Origin: Acidimicrobiia bacterium
Lineage (GTDB): Bacteria > Actinomycetota > Acidimicrobiia > Spongiisociales > SHLN01
Direction of reading: 5' to 3'
Assembly: GCA_013043085.1 (NCBI GenBank)
Contig: JABDOU010000070.1
Coordinates: 1-7,709 of the forward strand
Length of the DNA stretch: 7,709 nt
Positions 1 to 5,399 of the stretch are shown here, one piece after another. The position numbers and the translations under genes are program-made. The number at the start of each line of letters is the position of its first letter. Position 1 is the stretch's first letter. The notes under the pieces were generated by a model that ran no database searches, was not told the DNA's origin, and saw only the letters and a list, made by a program, of their open reading frames with translations.

Positions 1-2
1 CG

Positions 3-269
3 ACTGCCCGCAGACAGCTGGGAATCGAGATCTTCGGCGGAAACCTTCCGTCCCTCTATCCAGCATTAACAGATGTCGGGGTGGCGACCACCATCATCGC
101 AGGCTCGCTCGACCTGCCATACCTCGAGCCATCAGCGGTAATGGCGAGAGTGATCCCCGGGGCCAAGTTGGCTTGGATCGAAGGGGCGTACCACGTCCCC
201 CAACTGACGCACAGGTCTGTGTGGCTTGGGATCGTTCAGGAGCATCTGGGATCCGTCACAACCAGATGA
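3..269 (+). CDS. alpha/beta hydrolase, C-terminal fragment
   Basis: This is the last 88 codons of a gene whose start lies left of the window; the frame is open to the edge. The fragment has the usual tail of an alpha/beta-hydrolase. A strand ending in IIAGSLD would carry the acidic triad residue (Asp in GSLDLPYLEPS), a short helix segment follows, and then IEGAYHVPQL supplies the probable catalytic His. The closing helix (WLGIVQEHLG) matches the last helix of this fold. The nucleophile region is outside the window, so the substrate cannot be judged; haloalkane dehalogenase, lactonase and esterase types share this tail. The 3' end overlaps the convergent uppP gene by 14 bases. The family call rests on fold-level resemblance only. 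Confidence 0.72.
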   Translation, partial: TARRQLGIEIFGGNLPSLYPALTDVGVATTIIAGSLDLPYLEPSAVMARVIPGAKLAWIEGAYHVPQLTHRSVWLGIVQEHLGSVTTR

Positions 270-1008
270 GGGTGGCGGCGCCCAACACGAAGCAGTACGC
301 GGCGAAAGGCCCTAACCCGAACCGGGTCAGCGCCCTGACCAGTAGCGCAATGGCGGCATAGCCGCTGATGGCAGCCACCACGAATCCGATGAGATTCTCC
401 GTCGTCAGGTTGAAGGACGTTTTGACAAGCTGGTTGACAGTGGCGCCGGCGATCGCGGGAACACCGAGTAGGAATGAGAACCGGAGAGCGTCGATGTCCG
501 AGAAGCCCCTGAAAAGTCCCATCGTGATCGTTGATCCCGATCGAGATATTCCAGGGATGAGGGCGAAAGCCTGGGCGGTACCGACGAGCATGGCGTCGGA
601 CAACGTGCTGTTTTCGAACTCCCTCGTCCCGCCTCGGAACCTCATCGAGAGCAGCAGGATCACACCGGTGGCGATGAGCGCTACCCCGACCCAGCGCGGC
701 TTACCGAAAGCTTGATCGAACCAGTCTTCGAAGGCCAATCCCAGGATCGCGACCGGCAGGCTGGCCGCAGCGAGGAGCAGGACCAGACGTCTGGGCTCGG
801 GCAGATCGACCCGCAGTAGCATTCGCAAGTCTTTCCAGAAATACACAACAACGGCGAGTAGCGTGCCCGCGTGGAGTATCACCGAGGTCGTCAGATCCGG
901 CGCCTCCCGACCAAAAAACTCGGGAACGACAACGAGATGTCCGCTAGAAGAGATGGGAAGGAACTCGGTGAGTCCCTGGACGAGGCCCCAAAGTATGGCG
1001 TCGAGCAC
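256..1008 (-). CDS. uppP: undecaprenyl-diphosphatase UppP (BacA family)
   Basis: This integral membrane enzyme removes a phosphate from undecaprenyl diphosphate to regenerate the lipid carrier for peptidoglycan and other envelope glycans; its loss or overexpression changes bacitracin sensitivity. Both family signatures are visible. The first is the (E/Q)xxxE motif, QGLTE, followed by FLPISSSGH near the N-terminus. The second is PGISRSGST at about residues 152-160. Several long hydrophobic helices fit the multi-pass fold. The start is uncertain. A GTG at 1008 gives 250 residues and the usual short lead of about nine residues before QGLTE. An ATG at 1050 adds 14 residues (264 aa) but would overlap the divergent dehydratase start. 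Neither has a strong ribosome binding site. I prefer GTG on family alignment. The 3' end overlaps the convergent hydrolase gene. Function is very secure. Confidence 0.95.
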   Translation of the reverse strand: MLDAILWGLVQGLTEFLPISSSGHLVVVPEFFGREAPDLTTSVILHAGTLLAVVVYFWKDLRMLLRVDLPEPRRLVLLLAAASLPVAILGLAFEDWFDQAFGKPRWVGVALIATGVILLLSMRFRGGTREFENSTLSDAMLVGTAQAFALIPGISRSGSTITMGLFRGFSDIDALRFSFLLGVPAIAGATVNQLVKTSFNLTTENLIGFVVAAISGYAAIALLVRALTRFGLGPFAAYCFVLGAATLIWL

Positions 1009-1034
1009 ATTCTGCAGGTTAGGTGCTCCTGCCA

Positions 1035-2015
1035 ATGTCGCGGTCCGCATTGCTTGAGTTTCCAGACATCCTGGCTGCGGCCGATCGGCTTTCGGGGGTA
1101 GCCAACCGTACGCCGGTCCTCACCTCACGAACCCTCAACGAGGTTCTTGGCGCTTCCTTGTTCCTGAAGGCCGAGCAATTCCAGCGCGGTGGGGCGTTCA
1201 AGTTTCGTGGCGCCTATAACAAAATCTCGCAACTGGAGAATCCGGCTGCACTTGTGGCATATTCCTCGGGAAACCATGCCCAGGCCGTGGCACTCGTGGC
1301 TCGTATCAAGCGGATTCCCGCGACGATCGTCATGCCCGGGGACGCCCCGCCCGTCAAACTGCGAGCGGTCAAGGAATACGGCGCCGAGGTGATCAACTAC
1401 GACCCTTCGTCGGAAGACAGGGCCGAGATCGCGGCGAAGCTGGTCGCTGAACGGCGGGCGGTACTGATTCCACCTTACGACGATTTCGATGTCATGGCGG
1501 GGGCCGGAACCACTGCCGTCGAGTTGTTTGACGAAGTCGGCGAGCTCGACGTCCTCGTGGTGTGCATCGGCGGTGGTGGTCTGATAGCGGGCTGCGCAAC
1601 AGCGGCTCATGCGATGTCTCCGGGAATCCAGGTGATCGGAGTAGAACCCGATGACGCAAACGACACTGCATTGTCCATCGCAGCAGGTAAACGGGTGGTC
1701 ATCGATGCACCTCGGACCGAGGCGGACGGTCTGAAGGTGAGGACACCGGGGGTCTTGACCTTCCCCATCGTGCAGCGTCACGTGGAGTCAGTTGTCACGG
1801 TGAGCGGACCTGAGATCGTCGAGGCGATGGCGTTTCTCTTCGAACGGATGAGCCTGGTGGTAGAGCCGAGCGGTGCCGTGGCGTTGGCGGCTGCGATGAC
1901 CGGGCGCCTCAACCTCGAAGGCAAGCGTGTCGGAGTGATCATTTCTGGCGGAAACATCGGGCCCGAGCGGTTTTGTCGTCTGGTTTCTTCACCCTGGAAC
2001 CATCAAGACGGTTAG
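1035..2015 (+). CDS. PLP-dependent threonine/serine dehydratase-type enzyme
   Basis: This is a fold-type II pyridoxal-phosphate enzyme of 326 aa. The Schiff-base lysine is Lys56 in GAFKFRGA. SSGNHAQ (77-83) is the substrate/cofactor loop, GGGGLIAG (179-186) holds the PLP phosphate, and EPSGA (277-281) and SGGN (304-307) complete the site. Known members deaminate L-threonine or L-serine (threonine ammonia-lyase), racemise serine, or deaminate 3-hydroxyaspartate. GAFKFRGA instead of the more typical SFKxRGA occurs, as I recall, in several of these subgroups and does not decide between them. There is no C-terminal ACT-type regulatory domain, so this is the short form rather than the isoleucine-regulated biosynthetic form. 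ATG 1035 is chosen, with AGG about 10 bases upstream; GTG 1023 would add four residues. The gene diverges from uppP and its end overlaps the convergent SAF gene by 27 bases. Confidence 0.92.
   Translation: MSRSALLEFPDILAAADRLSGVANRTPVLTSRTLNEVLGASLFLKAEQFQRGGAFKFRGAYNKISQLENPAALVAYSSGNHAQAVALVARIKRIPATIVMPGDAPPVKLRAVKEYGAEVINYDPSSEDRAEIAAKLVAERRAVLIPPYDDFDVMAGAGTTAVELFDEVGELDVLVVCIGGGGLIAGCATAAHAMSPGIQVIGVEPDDANDTALSIAAGKRVVIDAPRTEADGLKVRTPGVLTFPIVQRHVESVVTVSGPEIVEAMAFLFERMSLVVEPSGAVALAAAMTGRLNLEGKRVGVIISGGNIGPERFCRLVSSPWNHQDG
1981..2002. terminator. weak hairpin in convergent gene overlap
   Basis: TGGTTTC (1981-1987) can pair with GGAACCA (1996-2002) around an 8-base loop; one pair is a G-U wobble on the plus-strand RNA. 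It sits exactly where the dehydratase and SAF genes meet, and the SAF stop codon lies in the loop. No T-tract follows on either strand, so an intrinsic terminator is doubtful. It may be only a chance stem. Confidence 0.2.
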
Positions 2016-2624
2016 CGATCCCGTCGCGGCCGCTCGCGCCACCGCGATCGCATTGTCGGGAGCGACGGACACGATGCCCGTGGGTGCTCCATAGCCGATG
2101 TCGTCGTGAGCGGTAGCGAGTACGACGGCGTCGATAGGATCGCTGATCTGGTCCGCCAGGAGCATCAGTCGTGTGCCGGGCGCAGTGAGTGCCGGCAGCT
2201 CGATCACGAGCGACAGCCAGCCCTTTGGAGCTGCCACCTCGCCGAGTACAGAGGGTGTGAGGGGGGTGCCGGCCGGAAGGTCGATCTTTGCCACAAGAGG
2301 CAGACTTGCCACCGACGGCAGAACGCCCGCCGGGATTTCTCGCCATTCGAGATCATCAATCACTGCGCCGGCCTCGGTATCCGCTGTGAGATACGGGTGC
2401 GACGAAACGGGCGCTTGACGGTATTCGCCATAGAGACCGATCACAACGAGCGCGCTCGCAGCCAACCTGCGCCACACCGGCGGATTTCTCATCCAATACA
2501 CCGCGCCACCGTATGTGAGCGTCAATACAATGTAAATAGGTGGACGCCGGTTGTCGATGAACTCCCGATCGGCCGCTTTGGCGCCGATTCGCATTGAACG
2601 CAGAAAGTGGTTATGTTGGGACAC
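1989..2624 (-). CDS. membrane-anchored SAF-domain protein
   Basis: The longest reading from GTG 2624 is 211 aa. Residues 29-44 and 53-67 are hydrophobic and could be membrane segments. The following region (about 95-130) resembles a SAF domain: a short strand, then VAKIDLPAGTPLTPSVL, close to the 'DLPAGTxLTxxDL' signature found in CpaB/RcpC pilus-assembly proteins, sialic acid synthases and antifreeze-like domains. The remaining part is rich in short strands and ends in LTVLMVPG. No pilus (tad/flp) gene is nearby, so a pilus role is not supported. Stand-alone SAF membrane proteins divergent from galU are, as I recall, common in actinomycetes; their function is unknown. The start is uncertain: ATG 2594 or ATG 2492 are alternatives, and the last gives a typical short N-terminus followed by one helix. 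The gene is convergent with the dehydratase and divergent from galU. Confidence 0.75.
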   Translation of the reverse strand: MSQHNHFLRSMRIGAKAADREFIDNRRPPIYIVLTLTYGGAVYWMRNPPVWRRLAASALVVIGLYGEYRQAPVSSHPYLTADTEAGAVIDDLEWREIPAGVLPSVASLPLVAKIDLPAGTPLTPSVLGEVAAPKGWLSLVIELPALTAPGTRLMLLADQISDPIDAVVLATAHDDIGYGAPTGIVSVAPDNAIAVARAAATGSLTVLMVPG

Positions 2625-2799
2625 AGTCCGCCGGAAGTGCAGATACGCTGATCTGTGACATGCGGACTTGGGACATTGGGAATCAGATCGAGCTCTCCGG
2701 AGTGACGGTCGATGAACAGGAAGAAGGGGACCACATGTGTAGGGGACCGCGAGTCATTGGTATGCGTTTGATCGACGAAGGTCGGGCAGGTGATTGGCG
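2625..2799. promoter_or_regulatory. divergent spacer upstream of galU, with symmetric elements
   Basis: This is the longest non-coding stretch in the window and must hold the promoters for galU and the SAF gene. Visible elements are an 8-bp palindrome CACATGTG (2732-2739) between two direct copies of GGGGACC (2726-2732 and 2742-2748), 16 bases apart. A direct repeat TTGGGACA occurs at 2616-2623 and 2668-2675, 52 bases apart, the first copy inside the longest SAF reading. I could not find a convincing -35/-10 pair. If the SAF gene starts at 2492 the spacer grows to about 300 bases. An operator role for the palindrome is a guess. Confidence 0.35.
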
Positions 2800-3627
2800 A
2801 TGACGGTCGAAGTAGCGGTCATTCCGGCTGCCGGACGGGGGACGCGCATGCGACCCATCACTCGTGCTGTTCCGAAATCTCTTGTTCCGGTCGTCGACCG
2901 CCCTGCCGTGCAATGGGTAGTCGAAGAGGCAGTCAGGGGAGGGGCGAACGAGGTTTACATCATCGTCGATGCCGAGAGCCAGGAGCTCATTGAGCGGCAT
3001 TTCAACTCCGCAGAAGAAGATCCGCTCCCCGGTCTCGAAGATGTTGAGGTTCATACGTTGATCCAGCCGGCACCGAGGGGTCTCGGTCACGCTGTCGGTG
3101 TTGCGCAGGAGGCCGTTGGCGGCCGTCCGTTTTATTGCCTACTTGTCGACAATCTGTCGATCCCTGGCGAAGATGTGCTGGCAGACATGGCAGCCGCACG
3201 AAACGGCGGGTCGGTTGTCTGTGTCCGTGATCTTCCCGAGGAGTACCTGGATCGATACGGATTTGTCGTGCCGGGTCACGTCCACAGTGAGGCTGTGCTC
3301 GAGATCTCCGGGGCCATTGAGAAGCCGGGCATCAAGCGTGCGCCGTCAAAACTCGGCCTGGTGGGTCGATATCTTTTTTCCGCTGACATTTTTGACGCGA
3401 TTTCTGGTGCAGCGCCCAGCGTTGGGGGCGAGGTTCAGCTGACGGACGCCATCGATACCGTGGCGGGTGAAGGTCTTTGCCGAGCCTTTATTACATCGTT
3501 CGAGCTGCTCGACGTGGGCATACCGACGTCGTACCTGGAGGCGCTCACGAAGCTTGCCATGGCACACCCGGAACACGGCGAACGTAACGCGCAGATCATC
3601 GAGGATTCGCTGACCCAAAACCGGTAG
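2800..3627 (+). CDS. galU: UTP--glucose-1-phosphate uridylyltransferase
   Basis: This cytoplasmic nucleotidyltransferase makes UDP-glucose from UTP and glucose-1-phosphate, feeding envelope polysaccharide, glycolipid and trehalose/glycogen synthesis. The 275 aa carry the whole GalU pattern. The nucleotide loop is AAGRGTR (10-16), followed by PK (25-26). QPAPRGLGHAV (89-99) binds the base, and VDN (116-118) is the metal/sugar position. RYGFVV begins at 152 and EKP is at 174-176. GRYLFSADIFD (189-199) and GEVQLTDAI (210-218) follow. Near the end, DVGIPTSYLEA replaces the more usual DCGxxxGY, a modest deviation. ATG 2800 is preferred over TTG 2794 because AGG lies nine bases before it. The gene is followed after ten bases by moaC, so both are probably co-transcribed. 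Length is normal for the family. Confidence 0.95.
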   Translation: MTVEVAVIPAAGRGTRMRPITRAVPKSLVPVVDRPAVQWVVEEAVRGGANEVYIIVDAESQELIERHFNSAEEDPLPGLEDVEVHTLIQPAPRGLGHAVGVAQEAVGGRPFYCLLVDNLSIPGEDVLADMAAARNGGSVVCVRDLPEEYLDRYGFVVPGHVHSEAVLEISGAIEKPGIKRAPSKLGLVGRYLFSADIFDAISGAAPSVGGEVQLTDAIDTVAGEGLCRAFITSFELLDVGIPTSYLEALTKLAMAHPEHGERNAQIIEDSLTQNR

Positions 3628-3637
3628 CCTCGGGGGC

Positions 3638-4111
3638 ATGGATTTGCCCCATCTGGATGAAAGCGGCGCGGCTCGCATGGTTGATGTGAGCACCAAATCG
3701 GACACGATGAGGGTTGCGGTGGCCGAAGCTCTCGTGGAGATGTCTGTGTCGGTTCGAGACCAGATCGTCGCGGCGGATCTTCCCAAGGGCGATGCTGCCG
3801 CGGTAGCACGGATTGCTGCGATCCAGGCCACAAAGAAAACATCCGAGCTGATACCGCTGTGCCACCCCCTTTCGATCTCGAGCGTCGAGGTCCAGGTGGA
3901 TCCTGCCGAATCCGGAATTCGGTTGCTGGTTACGGTCAAAACCACCGGACCGACCGGTGTGGAGATGGAAGCGCTGACCGGAGCAGCGGTCGGATCGCTT
4001 GCCCTTTATGACATGATCAAAGGCGTTGAGCGTGGCGCTCGAATCACGCATGTGCAATTACTCGAAAAGAGCGGCGGTCGGAGCGGACACTGGCGTCGCG
4101 ATGACTTGTAG
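3638..4111 (+). CDS. moaC: cyclic pyranopterin monophosphate synthase MoaC
   Basis: MoaC converts the 3',8-cyclo-GTP made by MoaA into cyclic pyranopterin monophosphate, the first stable intermediate of molybdenum cofactor synthesis. The 157-aa product is full length. It shows HLDESGAARMVDVS at the N-terminus, KGD (50-52), ARIAAIQATKKTSELIPLCHP (His76), GVEMEALT (108-114), YDMIK (124-128, with the Asp and Lys corresponding to active-site residues of the family), and the C-terminal LLEKSGGRSGHW. ATG 3638 follows a G-rich stretch (CTCGGGGGC) that can serve as ribosome binding site, ten bases after galU stops. No other moa, mog or moe gene is in the window, so the rest of the pathway must be elsewhere. 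Identification is very secure. Confidence 0.97.
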   Translation: MDLPHLDESGAARMVDVSTKSDTMRVAVAEALVEMSVSVRDQIVAADLPKGDAAAVARIAAIQATKKTSELIPLCHPLSISSVEVQVDPAESGIRLLVTVKTTGPTGVEMEALTGAAVGSLALYDMIKGVERGARITHVQLLEKSGGRSGHWRRDDL

Positions 4112-4160
4112 CCGGCCTCGCCGACTAGTAACGTGACGCCGGATTACTGAGGCGGAAGCA

Positions 4161-4571
4161 GTGTTGACAGTCACAATCTGGGTACTCCTGCTCGGGGGTT
4201 TGTGGGGAGCGTTCGTGCTCCCTTCTTTCCTTGACTCAGGAGCCGATTCGCCCGCTCGTTCGACGCGTTCATTTCAAGGCGAGATCGCGAAGCTTGCCGC
4301 GTTGAATACATTCGATCCTGTTGCCAGGGCTCGCCGGGAACTCCGGGCCAGACGCCGTCGCACAGTGTCGACGCTGGCGGCGCTTGCTGTCCTGACCCTT
4401 GCCTTCGCGTTGTGGCGACAGAGCTGGGCATGGTTTGGGGTCAACGTGGTCTTCGATGCGTTTCTCATCGCGTACGTGATCAAGCTCGTCGAGATCCGCA
4501 ACCGTGAATTGTCGCCGGTCATCCCTCTGGCTACGAACGAGAATCCGGTCTCAGAGGCTGTAAACGGCTGA
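4161..4571 (+). CDS. SepX/GlpR-like divisome membrane protein
   Basis: This small membrane protein has 136 aa. One hydrophobic helix (about 5-22, containing WVLLLGGLWGAFVLPSF) is followed by a cytosolic stretch of about 45 residues, a strongly basic run (56-67, ARARRELRARRRR) and two more helices (70-85 and 88-109). A short polar tail ends the protein. This architecture, with a tryptophan-containing first helix, a basic linker and a helix pair, matches SepX of Streptomyces and GlpR of Corynebacterium. GlpR is a receptor for the gephyrin-like protein Glp and links it to FtsZ-based division. Position after galU and moaC supports this, because homologues lie near galU and moeA in mycobacteria and streptomycetes. 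The long C-terminal extension of the corynebacterial protein is missing. GTG 4161 is the start, with GAGGCGGAAG just upstream. The call is by architecture and context, not alignment. Confidence 0.68.
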   Translation: MLTVTIWVLLLGGLWGAFVLPSFLDSGADSPARSTRSFQGEIAKLAALNTFDPVARARRELRARRRRTVSTLAALAVLTLAFALWRQSWAWFGVNVVFDAFLIAYVIKLVEIRNRELSPVIPLATNENPVSEAVNG

Positions 4572-4575
4572 GACC
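4547..4575. terminator. inverted repeat over the sepX/glpR-like stop codon
   Basis: GGTCTCAG (4547-4554) and CTGAGACC (4568-4575) form a perfect 8-bp stem with a 13-base loop. The stop codon (4569-4571) lies in the right arm. The sequence after it on the plus strand (AGGCCATTACTTCC) has no real T-tract, so if it ends the galU-moaC transcript it is a non-canonical terminator or an RNA 3'-end stabiliser. It lies between two convergent operons, which is where a terminator is expected. Confidence 0.4.
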
Positions 4576-4593
4576 AGGCCATTACTTCCAGCC

Positions 4594-4683
4594 GGCCCGT
4601 CAGCCACTCAGTTCAGTCAGCCCGCCCGGTCAGTAAGCCAGGTCATTCAGCCAGATCATGCACCAGGTCAGTCCGCCAAATCA
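4594..4683. repeat. degenerate 13-bp tandem repeat running into a gene end
   Basis: Read on the minus strand, this stretch is a row of 12-13-bp units starting with TGA. From right to left they are TGATTTGGCGGAC (4671-4683), TGACCTGGTGCA (4659-4670), TGATCTGGCTGAA (4646-4658), TGACCTGGCTTAC (4633-4645) and TGACCGGGCGGGC (4620-4632). Two decayed units follow (4607-4619 and 4594-4606). The consensus is about TGAYCTGGCNNAC. The first unit encodes the last residues of the leftward esterase, and the TGA of the second unit is its stop codon. Five units are clear and two doubtful. It is tandem, with no spacers, so it is not a CRISPR. Confidence 0.75.
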
Positions 4684-5399
4684 TCGAGGTAGAGCGGCAG
4701 CATCGCCCGCCAGGTCGGCCAGTCGTGGTCATAGTCTGTAGACCAGACATCGACCCGATTTGGGATGGCTTTCTGTCCGAGGATTCGCGCCATCTTCCAT
4801 GTCTCGCCTTGATCCTCCCATCGTCCCTGGCCGGTTGCGAGCACGAAGAATCGTGACCGCAGTCTCGCCAGGTCGCCGCTCTCGTCTGCCAGAGCCGGGA
4901 GGAAATGGAGTGGGGAGCTGAAGTAGAAATCTTCGCTCCAGTGTCCTCCGAGCCAGGAACTGAGGTCGTAGGTTCCGCTCATGCCTATCGCCGCCTCGAA
5001 CGCATCCGGGTGGCGACACACCGATGCCACCGCGTTGAAAGCCCCGATCGAAGCGCCCGCCGTGAAGAGCGCGATGTCGTCGTCCTGACAGTCTGTGCGC
5101 ACGGCAGGCACCACTTCTCGGTAGATCATTTCGTCGAATCGATTCTGGAGCCACATCGAGTGCCTGGGATCGTCGCCCTGGAGCCACGATCTGCCGGCGA
5201 TGCTGTCGAGGCTGAAAACCTTGATTCGTCCCCCGTCGATGAGTGGCCACAGGGCTTCGATCAAGCCGTGGCGCTCAATTTCATTCGCGTCGCCTCCGGC
5301 GGTCGGAAATACCAGAACGGGCCGACCGAAATGGCCCCACCGCGATAGATGAATCCATGCCTCAACTCGATCCGAGTACCAGGCTGTTTCCTCTTTCAT
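4668..5399 (-). CDS. serine esterase of the esterase-D type (alpha/beta hydrolase)
   Basis: This 243-aa alpha/beta-hydrolase has no signal peptide and is probably cytoplasmic. The nucleophile is Ser117 in GASIG (115-119). The likely base is His225 in DYDHDWPTW and the acid lies around Glu195/Asp196 in GRWEDQ. VLVFPTAGGDANE (28-40) fits the oxyanion-hole strand-turn. The arrangement resembles the esterase family that includes esterase D, antigen 85 and enterochelin esterases. The natural ester or thioester is unknown. ATG 5399 overlaps the stop of the ATP-grasp gene as ATGA, and no ribosome binding site is visible, so translation is probably coupled. A small perfect hairpin, CCGGC-AA-GCCGG (5403-5414), sits directly before the start. 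The last codons fall in the 13-bp tandem repeat. It is the last gene of the leftward three-gene operon. Confidence 0.85.
   Translation of the reverse strand: MKEETAWYSDRVEAWIHLSRWGHFGRPVLVFPTAGGDANEIERHGLIEALWPLIDGGRIKVFSLDSIAGRSWLQGDDPRHSMWLQNRFDEMIYREVVPAVRTDCQDDDIALFTAGASIGAFNAVASVCRHPDAFEAAIGMSGTYDLSSWLGGHWSEDFYFSSPLHFLPALADESGDLARLRSRFFVLATGQGRWEDQGETWKMARILGQKAIPNRVDVWSTDYDHDWPTWRAMLPLYLDDLAD

Noticed and set aside
1125..1781. A 218-codon leftward frame inside the dehydratase gene
   Set aside because: It lies wholly antisense to a well-supported PLP enzyme, is rich in Arg, His and Cys without any motif, and is typical of a shadow frame in GC-rich DNA.
2594..2803. A 69-codon rightward reading frame upstream of galU
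   Set aside because: It has no clear ribosome binding site, overlaps the 5' end of the longest SAF reading and the galU start, and its composition suggests no domain or membrane segment. It is more likely a chance frame in the spacer.
3346..3945. A 199-codon leftward frame across the galU-moaC junction
   Set aside because: It is antisense to two confidently identified genes and has no recognisable domain.
4594..4683. The repeat array as a CRISPR
   Set aside because: Units are 12-13 bp, degenerate and directly joined, with no spacers and no cas gene in the window.
4905..5348. A 147-codon rightward frame within the short esterase gene
   Set aside because: It is antisense to a gene with an intact GxSxG motif and a coupled start, and shows no motif of its own.
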